44,026 nucleotides of DNA, taken from the IMG/VR virus record IMGVR_UViG_3300045120_000191, positions 1 through 44,026 of that record. One strand, given 5' to 3'. This DNA is from a virus. Numbering within the stretch: the stretch's first letter is position 1; every line of letters begins with the position of its first letter. Position numbers and translations under genes: made by a program. The notes under the pieces are model-generated. The model did not search any database. It was not told where the DNA came from and worked only from the letters and a program-made list of their open reading frames with translations. Shown piece by piece: positions 25,743-32,593 of the stretch.

Positions 25743-26026
25743 CCCTACTAGCAACACTATTCCCTGCCTATTCAGCAGAGGATTTCGACCTAGAAATAGC
25801 AGTCGAAACGCCGAAACGCCTCGTGCTGAATTGGGAACAGGCGAAGGAATGGGTCGAAGCCGAAATACGCGAAGGGAGAGACCCAGAGAACGAATGGACG
25901 TTCGAAGAGTTCGACGATGGACGAAGGCGTTCGGCCACTTGGACTCAGGAGTGCAATGAGTTCGGCAGCAGCGAAGAGTGGTTCCTGTTCATCGAAGATG
26001 TTCCGTTCTGGAAGGCATCGAAATGA
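25739..26026 (+). CDS. 95-aa acidic early protein
   Basis: ATG overlaps the previous stop. Acidic (WVEAEIREGRDPENEWTFEEFDDG) with many Trp. No family recognised. It ends in an ATGA overlap with the membrane peptide gene, so the three genes 25461-26094 form one translationally coupled unit. Confidence 0.7.
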   Translation: MTLLATLFPAYSAEDFDLEIAVETPKRLVLNWEQAKEWVEAEIREGRDPENEWTFEEFDDGRRRSATWTQECNEFGSSEEWFLFIEDVPFWKASK

Positions 26027-26094
26027 GTCACATGCTGTTCATGTTTGGAATCGTGATGTTTATCATCTGGTACGAAGAAAGGAAGAAGAAATAG
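26023..26094 (+). CDS. 23-aa membrane peptide
   Basis: M-S-H then a hydrophobic stretch (MLFMFGIVMFIIW), followed by YEERKKK. A single transmembrane helix with a positive cytoplasmic tail. ATGA overlap with the upstream gene supports translation. Too short for family assignment. Confidence 0.5.
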   Translation: MSHMLFMFGIVMFIIWYEERKKK

Positions 26095-26583
26095 GCGAAT
26101 AGCTTCGCCGAGTGAGAAGCATTCCGAATAGCTTCGTCGAACGCCGAACACCACGAAGGGGTTCGGCGTTCGGAACACCCCGCGAAGGGGCTCAATGTAT
26201 CTACGAATCGGTTCGCCAAGGAGAAGGAGTGTGCCGCGAAGCGGTTCGCCAAGGGAGAAATATGGCTGTGAAAACGTGTTCGGAACGGGGTGTAAGTACG
26301 TGCGAAACGTCGCGCGCCGAAAGGGGTATGGATGTCGAAACGCTTCGACGAAAAGAAAGGAGGGTACGCCATAGTCGATTACTACCGGCATACCTCGCGT
26401 TTTCACTCAGGGGGCCGCAGTCCCCCCCCCCGTCACAGTATGACGACATTGCACCCCCCTCTCCTCGCCCGCGTAGCCCTCCCCCCTGTGAAAAAAAGGA
26501 GTATTAGAGAAGTAATAACGTACGAAGGTATGGGAGGCGTTCCGAACGTCCTTTCAGCGCCCATTTCGGCGGGGAAAAATTAC
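26095..26583. other. Gene-poor repeat-rich stretch
   Basis: No convincing gene. It contains a 12-bp perfect hairpin (CGAACGCCGAAC 26138-26149 with its complement 26161-26172), two copies of CGAATAGCTTCG (26096, 26125) and two copies of CGGTTCGCCAAGG (near 26207 and 26242). A GGGGG/CCCCC hairpin ends in ten consecutive C (26422-26431). Frames open here have atypical composition. It may be untranslated RNA, a decayed gene, or a regulatory region. Confidence 0.5.
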
Positions 26584-26613
26584 TTGACGCGTATGCCTCC
26601 CCTGTGCTATCCT
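26584..26613 (+). promoter_or_regulatory. Sigma70-like promoter
   Basis: TTGACG (26584-26589), 18-base spacer with TGTGC before the -10, TATCCT (26608-26613). Drives 26664 onward. Confidence 0.6.
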
Positions 26614-26663
26614 TCGGTGCGCGCCCCACACAGAGGTCGCTATTGCATAGGAAAACACAGGGT

Positions 26664-26936
26664 ATGGAAGATCGCGACACAAGAAATTACTGGGCCGAGC
26701 TTCAACGCGAGAAGCAGCTGCGTGGAAACATCGCCTACGAGTTGAAAATCTTGGAAGAGAGGTATAAAAATCTTCAAATAAGCAACAAATCGAACTGTAC
26801 CAAACTGTTACTAGCCAGAGGGAGATGTGAGCAGCTTCAACACGAGAACGACAGACTTCAAAACCAACTGAATCGCCAACGTGAAGTGATTGAATCACTT
26901 TCGGCGGATCTGAACAAGCTAAGGAACATCAAATGA
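26664..26936 (+). CDS. 90-aa coiled-coil early protein
   Basis: ATG 26664 lies downstream of the promoter; the longer frame begins at or before the -10 box. Nearly the whole protein is predicted coiled coil (heptad-like ELQREKQLRGNIAYELKIL and NDRLQNQLNRQREVIESL). Two Cys in the middle. Ends in an ATGA overlap with the next gene. Function unknown. Confidence 0.7.
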   Translation: MEDRDTRNYWAELQREKQLRGNIAYELKILEERYKNLQISNKSNCTKLLLARGRCEQLQHENDRLQNQLNRQREVIESLSADLNKLRNIK

Positions 26937-27154
26937 AAACGATTGAACTCACCGACGACCAGTGCGAACTGATCTCGAAAATGCTCGACATGCTTGATCG
27001 CACTTACGAATGCCTCTCCATTTCGGAGGCGCTGAGCAGAGAACACATCGACAAAGACTGGGAACGCCGAATGCTGGAAGCATCACAGGAACTCGCCGAA
27101 GAGTTCCCCAGCACGGGATTCGAAGAAGGAGAAAGGCTGAGGATGCCGAAATAA
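26933..27154 (+). CDS. 73-aa early protein of unknown function
   Basis: ATG overlaps the previous stop. Starts KTIELTDDQCELISKMLDML, a compact beta-alpha pattern seen in small phage proteins; the rest is charged helix. No named family. Confidence 0.7.
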   Translation: MKTIELTDDQCELISKMLDMLDRTYECLSISEALSREHIDKDWERRMLEASQELAEEFPSTGFEEGERLRMPK

Positions 27155-27175
27155 ACGCGGCGGCTGAAGACTACC

Positions 27176-27204
27176 TTGACACGAACGCGCCGCTGTGCTA
27201 CGAT
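27176..27204 (+). promoter_or_regulatory. Sigma70-like promoter
   Basis: TTGACA (27176-27181), 17-base spacer ending TGC, TACGAT (27199-27204). Confidence 0.7.
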
Positions 27205-27246
27205 ACCAATGGGCCGATCCCGGACCCGAACACAGGAGATATGAAC

Positions 27247-27444
27247 ATGGCTCTTTCCTCTTTTTCGCTGACCTCGCGCGTCGCGGGTGAAACCAAAGGA
27301 GAATATGCGAGACGCCTCATAGCCCGAAAAGATGAACTAACTGCGAAGTGGCCCACAGCGGAATGGACCCCCGCTTTCGATGGGGTTGTGCTGACATACG
27401 AAGATGGAAAACCGCTCGCATACGTTTCCTATCGCGGCGCGTAA
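27247..27444 (+). CDS. 65-aa early protein of unknown function
   Basis: ATG 27247 is 8 nt after AGGAG; ATG 27241 is only 2 nt away and less likely. Contains SRVAGETKGEYARRLIARKDEL and a C-terminal beta part (GVVLTYEDGKPLAYVSY). No known family. The stop is 2 bases before stem II of hammerhead 2. Confidence 0.65.
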   Translation: MALSSFSLTSRVAGETKGEYARRLIARKDELTAKWPTAEWTPAFDGVVLTYEDGKPLAYVSYRGA

Positions 27445-27446
27445 CA

Positions 27447-27504
27447 GGTCGAAACCCGCCCCCTTTCGGCGGGTCTGCTGGTGAAGCCAGCACTGAAGAT
27501 GACC
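27447..27504 (+). ncRNA. Type II hammerhead ribozyme 2 (variant)
   Basis: GGUC (27447-27450), GAAA (27451-27454), stem III CCCGCC/GGCGGG (27455-27460, 27468-27473) with a 7-nt loop, U-C (27474-27475), stem I UGCUGG/CCAGCA with loop UGAAG (27476-27492), CUGAAGA core (27493-27499, N7 = A), one extra U (27500), GACC (27501-27504). Stem II has changed on both sides relative to copies 1 and 3 (GGUC/GACC against GGCC/GGCC), which is covariation. The extra U next to stem II may lower activity. Confidence 0.68.
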
Positions 27505-27523
27505 AACACAAGGAACATAGCAA

Positions 27524-27745
27524 ATGGAATACCCGAACTTCGATCACCACGTGAATAACCGCGTGTATTTCATCAATAAGGGGAACACCTACTGGGCGGT
27601 GAACGACGTCACCGCGGCTCGAAACGCCCCAGCCAGTGTGAAGGGTGCGGCTGAAATGATGCGAAAATACCCCTCCCGGTGGGTGGCTTTCGCTGACACC
27701 CGAGAACAGGCCATCGAAATGGCGAACAAAGACGCGAACAGCTAG
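27524..27745 (+). CDS. 73-aa early protein of unknown function
   Basis: AAGGA upstream of ATG 27524. Compact, with NRVYFINKGNTYWAVNDV and RWVAFADTREQAIEMA. No known family. Its TAG stop donates the first base of stem II of hammerhead 3. Confidence 0.7.
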   Translation: MEYPNFDHHVNNRVYFINKGNTYWAVNDVTAARNAPASVKGAAEMMRKYPSRWVAFADTREQAIEMANKDANS

Positions 27746-27798
27746 GCCGAAACCCGCCTTTCGGCGGGTCCGCTGGTGAAGCCAGCGCTGATGAGGCC
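27745..27798 (+). ncRNA. Type II hammerhead ribozyme 3
   Basis: GGCC (27745-27748), GAAA (27749-27752), stem III CCCGCC/GGCGGG with loop UUUC (27753-27768), U-C (27769-27770), stem I CGCUGG/CCAGCG with loop UGAAG (27771-27787), CUGAUGA (27788-27794), GGCC (27795-27798). Every conserved core base is present; stem III adds the A15.1-U16.1 pair. Predicted cleavage after C27770. A ribosome site (AAGGA) and ATG follow 13-23 nt downstream. Confidence 0.88.
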
Positions 27799-27820
27799 AG
27801 TTGAACTCAAGGAACATATC

Positions 27821-28138
27821 ATGAAGAAGATCAAGTGGGAAGAGCTAGCAGACTTAGTTCTGCTGCAAGCCGAAACGGTGCGCTGGCTGGAACAATGCCC
27901 GCAGCCGCGAGCAGACGGAATATTCGAAACGGTACAAACACTTGTCGACCGTCAGCGCGAAGAGATCGTACTCCTTTCGATGGAGTCAAAAGACGAGGCG
28001 CTGGTCGAAACGGTGCGCGGCTTCGTAGATGAAGGCGAGCTGCCCCTGAAGAACAACTGCACTGAATACATGGAAGAGGCAGAATTCTGGGACGCCGTTC
28101 TAGAAATGGTGAAAGAACGCATCGAAAGGATCAAGTAA
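27821..28138 (+). CDS. 105-aa acidic helical early protein
   Basis: ATG 27821 with AAGGA upstream, after hammerhead 3; the frame is open through the ribozyme but that part is not coding. Helical and acidic (ADLVLLQAETVRWLEQCPQP, EEAEFWDAVLEMVKERIERI). No family recognised. Confidence 0.68.
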   Translation: MKKIKWEELADLVLLQAETVRWLEQCPQPRADGIFETVQTLVDRQREEIVLLSMESKDEALVETVRGFVDEGELPLKNNCTEYMEEAEFWDAVLEMVKERIERIK

Positions 28139-28139
28139 G

Positions 28140-28361
28140 ATGACATACAACGAAGCATGTAAAGCGATTTACGACAATCGCCATGATAAAGCCCTGAGCT
28201 GGGCTGTGGGCTATGCAATTGAAGGTATGAAGTATGCCAACAATAGCGATGCAGCAATTTGCCAGTCGCTCTACATCCTCAACAACATTTCGGGGTGGCG
28301 TGGCGACGTAGCTAAGGAAGTGCGTGCAACCCTGAAGGCCACCGTAGCGAAAGGACGCTAA
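28140..28361 (+). CDS. 73-aa early protein of unknown function
   Basis: ATG one base after the previous stop, with AAGGA inside the end of that gene. Begins TYNEACKAIYDNRHDKAL; several short helices with Ala and Asn. No known domain. Confidence 0.68.
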   Translation: MTYNEACKAIYDNRHDKALSWAVGYAIEGMKYANNSDAAICQSLYILNNISGWRGDVAKEVRATLKATVAKGR

Positions 28362-28362
28362 C

Positions 28363-28629
28363 ATGATACATTTTCACGCGGTTATGATCGACGAAACCGG
28401 ATGCGAATTCGGCGTGTCGCTCGAAGCGAAGAGCCGTGCAGACGCTTACGAACAGCTGCGCGAAGACTACCCAGAGTCGAGATGCGACCAGCTCGAATCG
28501 CGCCAAGACACCGAAGAGCGCGAGCAGCGAATGTATGAACACATCTCGCGCGGCGGCGACTGGGACGAAGATGGTAGGCCCATTTTCGGCGCAGACTACG
28601 AATATGACGAAGAGGAAGACGACGAGTAG
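28363..28629 (+). CDS. 88-aa acidic early protein
   Basis: AAGGA upstream of ATG 28363. Beta start (HFHAVMIDETGCEFGVSL), then EAKSRADAYEQLREDYPES, and a strongly acidic tail of Asp and Glu. Resembles in layout many small phage proteins of unknown function. Confidence 0.68.
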   Translation: MIHFHAVMIDETGCEFGVSLEAKSRADAYEQLREDYPESRCDQLESRQDTEEREQRMYEHISRGGDWDEDGRPIFGADYEYDEEEDDE

Positions 28630-28638
28630 AAAACTACC

Positions 28639-28667
28639 TTGACAAGAACGATCGCCCGTGCTACGAT
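28639..28667 (+). promoter_or_regulatory. Sigma70-like promoter
   Basis: TTGACA (28639-28644), 17-base spacer ending TGC, TACGAT (28662-28667); almost the same sequence as the promoter at 27176. Confidence 0.7.
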
Positions 28668-28710
28668 ACCAGTATGGGCGATCCTAGCCCGAACACAAGG
28701 AACAGGCGAA

Positions 28711-29697
28711 ATGAGTGATAACGGAACAGACATCGAAAAGATAGTGGAGCGGGTCAGAAAGCTGCTCGCCCTAGCCAAGAACAATCCGAACGAGGCGGAG
28801 GCGGCGAGCGCCGCAGCCAAGGCGCAGGAACTGCTCGAGGCGTATAATCTCGAAATGAGCGACACACACAAAGATGCTCGCGGACCACAGCGTTCAGATC
28901 GCCGAAAGGATGGCGGGCTGTACAAGTGGCAGCGAAACATCTGGAACGGCGTGGCGAGGCTCAATTTCTGCCACTACATCTCCATCCGCGGTCTTTCGGC
29001 GGGGTCGCAGTACGAACACCGAGTGATCGGTTCTCATGCCAACGTGCTGACGACCGAACTGATGGCGCAGTACCTTCAGGACACGGTTGAACAACTGGCT
29101 CAGCGATGGGCCAATGACAACCGGCTCAAGTCGGTGTTCGTCAGGGAGGCGATCGCTTACCGCGAGGGAATGGCTGACCGAATTAGCAATAAGCTCTGGG
29201 AGCGCCGAAATAAGATCCTAGAAGAGGAGCAGACGCGGATACGAGAAGAGGCGGCGCAGCGGCACGCTCGCAACGAAGCCGACCCCGGCACAAGCGCTCT
29301 CACGCTGGTGGAAATCATCAGCACCGAGGCCGATTTCAACAATGACTACCTGAACGGGTGGGAACTTGGGACGACGGCGAAAAACCGACATGACAGCGAA
29401 ATTCGATGGAAGGCTTATCAAGCTGAGCAAGAGAAGAAAAGGGCGGCCTACGAAGAGTGGGCCAAGCTCCACCCAGAAGAAGCAGCCCGGCTCGAGGCGA
29501 AGGCGCTGCGTGAGGAACTCGAGCGGGAAGCTCGGGATGCCAAGCGTAGATCCAAGTTCCGCAGCGTCAGATCACGGAAGCTGACGCCGGAGGAGGAACG
29601 CGCCCGGCTGCCGAGCTACGACGAAGGGTACGACAAGGGCCGCGAGGTAGGAATCGACCGGCAAGTGAATGAAACGAAGCAGGAAAGGATCGGATGA
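28711..29697 (+). CDS. DUF2786-type protein
   Basis: 328 aa from ATG 28711 (AAGGA upstream); the open frame starts earlier, inside the promoter. Residues 8-50 match DUF2786 (VRKLLALAKNNPNEAEAASA, KAQELLEAYNL), a domain found in phage and bacterial proteins of unknown biochemical role. The middle contains KWQRNIWNGVARLNFCHY, typical of the same proteins. The C-terminal 150 residues are charged coiled coil with a DEGYDKGREVG motif. Ends in an ATGA overlap with the next gene. Confidence 0.82.
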   Translation: MSDNGTDIEKIVERVRKLLALAKNNPNEAEAASAAAKAQELLEAYNLEMSDTHKDARGPQRSDRRKDGGLYKWQRNIWNGVARLNFCHYISIRGLSAGSQYEHRVIGSHANVLTTELMAQYLQDTVEQLAQRWANDNRLKSVFVREAIAYREGMADRISNKLWERRNKILEEEQTRIREEAAQRHARNEADPGTSALTLVEIISTEADFNNDYLNGWELGTTAKNRHDSEIRWKAYQAEQEKKRAAYEEWAKLHPEEAARLEAKALREELEREARDAKRRSKFRSVRSRKLTPEEERARLPSYDEGYDKGREVGIDRQVNETKQERIG

Positions 29698-29837
29698 GCA
29701 GATTAGTACACATTCTTGCGCGCGCCGCGACGAAAGGCGCGCGCAAGGAAGACTTCACCGAGTTGGTCGCCCTCCTTTCGATGAAGGCGATCCACTTCAC
29801 TTGGCACCAGATAAAGAAATGGAGAAAAAAGAAATGA
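29694..29837 (+). CDS. 47-aa basic early peptide
   Basis: ATG overlaps the DUF2786 stop and its own stop overlaps the next ATG, so it is probably translated by coupling. Basic, with a Trp/Lys-rich end (WHQIKKWRKKK). No family. Confidence 0.55.
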   Translation: MSRLVHILARAATKGARKEDFTELVALLSMKAIHFTWHQIKKWRKKK

Positions 29838-30046
29838 GCCTACATATGAAATGCCCGTGCGGCAGCGGCGAAAATAGCTGGTGGGAACATGATGCGCGGG
29901 GCATTCCCCTCGCGCGCATATGCGACAAATGTTACGAAGAGCGCATCACTAAGACGTACCGCCCCGATGTGTTAACCGATTCACAATACTGGGCAGACGA
30001 ACCCATCGACGGCGACTACAACGAATATCAACCGGAAGACTACTGA
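29834..30046 (+). CDS. 70-aa zinc-ribbon-like protein
   Basis: ATG 29834 with GGAG upstream. Two cysteine pairs, CPC near residue 7 and CDKC near residue 36, with His between, suggest a zinc-binding ribbon. The C-terminus is acidic with Tyr. Could bind nucleic acid or a host protein; not established. Confidence 0.68.
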   Translation: MSLHMKCPCGSGENSWWEHDARGIPLARICDKCYEERITKTYRPDVLTDSQYWADEPIDGDYNEYQPEDY

Positions 30047-30058
30047 TAGAAACATACC

Positions 30059-30088
30059 TTGACAGGTACGCCACCCGTGTGTTATCAT
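30059..30088 (+). promoter_or_regulatory. Sigma70-like promoter
   Basis: TTGACA (30059-30064), 18-base spacer, TATCAT (30083-30088), with a TGT upstream of the -10. Confidence 0.65.
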
Positions 30089-30111
30089 GCGGGTGGCGAT
30101 CAGGAGACCGT

Positions 30112-30276
30112 ATGGAAGACAAAGTGAAATACTGGGCGGAACGCGCCTCAATGGACGCAACAGACGTTGCGATCCTGTTCCTCCACGGGCGATATGAAGA
30201 GGCGCTGAAAGCGATGCGCCAACTGAACAACACCGTGGATAACTTCAAAAAGGAGAACCAAAATGCAAATCACTAG
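30112..30276 (+). CDS. 54-aa early protein of unknown function
   Basis: ATG 30112 with CAGGAG 5 nt upstream, following the promoter. Helical (VKYWAERASMDATDVAILFL, YEEALKAMRQLNN). No family recognised. Overlaps the next gene by 14 nt. Confidence 0.62.
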   Translation: MEDKVKYWAERASMDATDVAILFLHGRYEEALKAMRQLNNTVDNFKKENQNANH

Positions 30277-30481
30277 GAAGTCGATGATATCGGGGAAGAT
30301 TCACACGCTTGACCTGCCCATCACCGAAAGGGAGGCGCTGGCATACGAACGCGGCGCTCTCATTCAGGACGCGTTTCCCAACTTGTCGGCAGCGGAGCGC
30401 GAATTCATCAAGACCGGAATCACCGCCGAGGAGTGGCAGGCTACTTTCGGCGAGGATGATGAAAAGGGCGTGGGGGTGTAA
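30263..30481 (+). CDS. 72-aa early protein of unknown function
   Basis: AAGGAG 7 nt before ATG 30263. Sequence ISGKIHTLDLPITEREALAY followed by NLSAAEREFIKTGITAEEW resembles a short helical protein common in phage early regions; function not known. Acidic C-terminus. Confidence 0.7.
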   Translation: MQITRKSMISGKIHTLDLPITEREALAYERGALIQDAFPNLSAAEREFIKTGITAEEWQATFGEDDEKGVGV

Positions 30482-30670
30482 ATGGAACATTACGCGATGT
30501 GCCCCATTTGTAATAAAACATTCAACACCATGGTGGAGAAGGCGGTAAAGATCACGCTGGACAGGACTGTTCGCTACGTTCATTATTCGTGCGCGCAGCC
30601 CATCTTACTGGCGGATAATGCCCCGCCTCCACTGAAACCCAACGGGGATGCCCAAGGAGCACTGAAATGA
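30482..30670 (+). CDS. 62-aa putative zinc-binding protein
   Basis: ATG immediately after the previous stop. CPIC at residues 7-10 and a later HYSC suggest a small zinc finger. Pro-rich tail. Ends in an ATGA overlap with the regulator gene. Confidence 0.65.
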   Translation: MEHYAMCPICNKTFNTMVEKAVKITLDRTVRYVHYSCAQPILLADNAPPPLKPNGDAQGALK

Positions 30671-30918
30671 AAGTAGTTCAACTACGTCACGCGAGGCCGC
30701 TCGCCTTGCTGACCGATTCGTTTGCGTCGATGAAGTTGATACAGGATGAGCTTCTGCGCTCGAAGCTTACCTATACGGAATTAGCTAAGCGAGCGTCTGT
30801 TGCGAACTCCACGGTGTCAAACATAGCGATCGGCCATACGAAATACCCGCGCATCGAAACTATTATTCGCATCCTCGGTGCGCTGGGTTGGACCATTCAG
30901 GCGGTGCGGAAGGAATAA
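30667..30918 (+). CDS. Xre/Cro-type HTH regulator
   Basis: 83 aa. Residues about 33-75 form a Cro/CI-type helix-turn-helix (LTYTELAKRASVANSTVSNI followed by RIETIIRILGALGW). It probably binds DNA as a small repressor or activator of early genes. There is no integrase or second repressor in the window, so control of lysogeny is unlikely. A promoter begins at its stop codon. Confidence 0.85.
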   Translation: MKVVQLRHARPLALLTDSFASMKLIQDELLRSKLTYTELAKRASVANSTVSNIAIGHTKYPRIETIIRILGALGWTIQAVRKE

Positions 30919-30948
30919 TTGACACGGTGCCACCGTACGTGGTAAAAT
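30919..30948 (+). promoter_or_regulatory. Sigma70-like promoter
   Basis: TTGACA (30919-30924), 18-base spacer, TAAAAT (30943-30948), directly after the HTH gene. Confidence 0.65.
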
Positions 30949-30977
30949 GAAGGCGCAGTAAAACCTAGGAGAGAAAT

Positions 30978-31217
30978 ATGCCGACTGTAACTCTGATCGA
31001 AGCCGTATCTGGCGGAGACGACACCATAAAGGTTTCGAAGGACGGGACCGACACTATATTTGAAAGCATCGAGGATGCGGCTCGATTCCTCGGCGAAGAC
31101 GAGGACTGGCTCGAATCGCTGCTCGATGATGCTGATTACAATCGCGAAATAGACATCGATTCGGCCCACGACTTGGACGATGCAGAAGAATCTGAGGAGG
31201 AAGAGGAAGAGGAATAG
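30978..31217 (+). CDS. 79-aa highly acidic protein ending at an in-repeat amber codon
   Basis: AGGAG upstream of ATG 30978. N-terminus beta-alpha (TVTLIEAVSGGDDTIKVSKD), then Asp/Glu-rich, ending in a run of Glu encoded by GAG/GAA repeats. The TAG stop (31215-31217) interrupts that repeat: the same frame continues for 15 more mostly acidic codons to TAA at 31263-31265. DNA mimicry is a typical role of such phage proteins, but is not shown here. Confidence 0.72.
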   Translation: MPTVTLIEAVSGGDDTIKVSKDGTDTIFESIEDAARFLGEDEDWLESLLDDADYNREIDIDSAHDLDDAEESEEEEEEE

Positions 31218-31271
31218 GAAGAGGAAGAGGAAGACGAAGACGAAGAAAACAAAGATCCCGCGTAACGCGCG

Positions 31272-31469
31272 GTGAGGAAGGGACCGATTCAAACCCGGCA
31301 ATGCACTTGCGGACAGGTCTTCGCGTCCCGCAAGGACATGCTTAGACATGTCGAAGAGCTAAACCCGAATACGGATCGGTCCCAACCCCCACCATTGAAA
31401 TGGCCCCACCGGGACCCTTTCGATGCTAGGGAGATTCCTAATGAAGAAATACGCGGGTGCGGTGATTGA
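31272..31469 (+). CDS. 65-aa putative zinc-finger protein
   Basis: Probable GTG start at 31272, without a clear ribosome site. CTCGQVFASRKDMLRHVEEL is a C-x-C...H finger-like segment. The rest is Pro-rich. It overlaps the next gene by 29 nt. Start and reality are less certain than for its neighbours. Confidence 0.5.
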   Translation: MRKGPIQTRQCTCGQVFASRKDMLRHVEELNPNTDRSQPPPLKWPHRDPFDAREIPNEEIRGCGD

Positions 31470-31632
31470 CGGCCCTTTGATGGGGCAAAACATCATTAAA
31501 GAACATAAAACGTTCAAAGCTGTATACGTCTCGAGGAAAGAATTTCTTAAATCGGATATTGAGGAGTTAAATCCGACGAGAGTCGTGTACGAGTTTGATA
31601 ATAAAATGCAAGTGTGGAAGGTACAAAAATGA
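31441..31632 (+). CDS. 63-aa early protein of unknown function
   Basis: AGGGAG 7 nt before ATG 31441. Pattern YAGAVIDGPLMGQ ... VVYEFDNKMQVWKV suggests a small beta protein. No family name can be given. Overlaps the next gene. Confidence 0.65.
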   Translation: MKKYAGAVIDGPLMGQNIIKEHKTFKAVYVSRKEFLKSDIEELNPTRVVYEFDNKMQVWKVQK

Positions 31633-31883
31633 ACCGAAATGAACCTGAGTTAGTCGTCGTTCCAAAAGAATTGTACTACCACGAAGTTGCGTATGTTCGT
31701 GGCTTGGAGGCTGCTCTCGCAAAGGCCGAAGCCGTGCTCTCCCGTATGAGCGCAGAGCAAAGCAGAGATAATATCGCCGCTTTTGATGCAGCGGTCGCGC
31801 ATGGCGAAACGAAGCTTGCTCTCGCAAAGGCTGAGGCGCGCATCGCCGAATTAGAGAAAAAGTGTGGAGAACATGAGAAATGA
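31629..31883 (+). CDS. 84-aa coiled-coil protein
   Basis: ATG 31629 overlaps the previous stop, with AAGGT upstream. Repeated Ala/Glu/Lys helices (ALAKAEAVLSRM, LALAKAEARIAELEKKC) form a coiled coil with one terminal Cys. ATGA overlap with the next gene. Confidence 0.68.
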   Translation: MNRNEPELVVVPKELYYHEVAYVRGLEAALAKAEAVLSRMSAEQSRDNIAAFDAAVAHGETKLALAKAEARIAELEKKCGEHEK

Positions 31884-32500
31884 GTGATGTCGTTGAACTA
31901 CTCAAGACGCTCAACCCGTCTTCGCTGCGGGCTGATGCGGGCAAATTTGAGGCGAAACTAACGTTTGCAGAACGATGTGCTGTTCTGGGATGCCACAAGG
32001 TAGGCGTGAACCGACGTCTTCTTGCTATCGCTTTCGGCGTCAACCGACGAACGGTAACGCACATCTATAATGAAAAATCGCCTCATTATCGCTCAGTGCG
32101 AAGTGAATATACACAAATGGGTCATGACGCTTTCGTCGAAAAGTACGTGACCGACTACATTTACAAGAAACTGAAATCTGTGGAGGAAGCCGCCGAAAAT
32201 CAGGCCATCCTAAATGCTAAGGATGGCGAAGCAACGGTGATGGATACGAATCTGCGCGAGCCATCCAAGATGCGAACCCGCCACGAGGGGTTTCATACGA
32301 TCCAGCCATCGCATTGTAGCTATTCGCATCGCATCGAAATCAAGTGGGTGAATAGCTACCTAGGCGAGGGGTGGTATTTCCGCGACATGGATGGGCCTAA
32401 TCCCAATGAGTGGATGAACAATGGGCCAGAATCTATTCTATCGAGCACGGCATCGCTTCACGGCGCAGAGCAAGAAGTAGTCGATGTCATTAAGCCCTGA
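31880..32500 (+). CDS. HTH-containing early protein
   Basis: 206 aa. Residues 27-60 contain a resolvase-like helix-turn-helix (FAERCAVLGCHKVGVNRRLL then AFGVNRRTVTHIYN). The C-terminal half has Trp-rich beta segments (IEIKWVNSYLGEGWYF). No known full-length family. Probably a DNA-binding protein; whether regulatory or replicative is unclear. Confidence 0.72.
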   Translation: MSDVVELLKTLNPSSLRADAGKFEAKLTFAERCAVLGCHKVGVNRRLLAIAFGVNRRTVTHIYNEKSPHYRSVRSEYTQMGHDAFVEKYVTDYIYKKLKSVEEAAENQAILNAKDGEATVMDTNLREPSKMRTRHEGFHTIQPSHCSYSHRIEIKWVNSYLGEGWYFRDMDGPNPNEWMNNGPESILSSTASLHGAEQEVVDVIKP

Positions 32501-32524
32501 ACACATCGCTGAACGAAAAGGGGA

Positions 32525-32553
32525 TTGACAGGGCCAGCCCGACGTGTTAAGAT
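32525..32553 (+). promoter_or_regulatory. Sigma70-like promoter
   Basis: TTGACA (32525-32530), 17-base spacer with TGT before the -10, TAAGAT (32548-32553). Confidence 0.68.
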
Positions 32554-32593
32554 ACGTGCGTAGCTAAGGGCTACGTCAACTAGGAGAACTGAA

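Noticed and set aside
26112-26745. Two open plus-strand frames of 131 and 137 codons
   Set aside because: Arg/Ser/Pro-rich translation of repeats and the C tract; no ribosome site for the long forms, and the second runs through a promoter. A short gene starting at 26332 cannot be excluded.
27137-27152. CUGAGGA followed closely by CGAAA
   Set aside because: Only three bases separate the two boxes, so no stem II can form; it is the end of the 73-aa gene.
30667-30918. Lysogeny repressor
   Set aside because: The HTH protein is only 83 aa, lies mid-operon, and there is no integrase, partition system or opposing promoter around it.
31930-31960. CUGAUGC followed by GCGAAAC resembling a hammerhead core
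   Set aside because: The base after GAUG is C rather than the required A, no stem I or III can be drawn, and it lies inside a coding frame.
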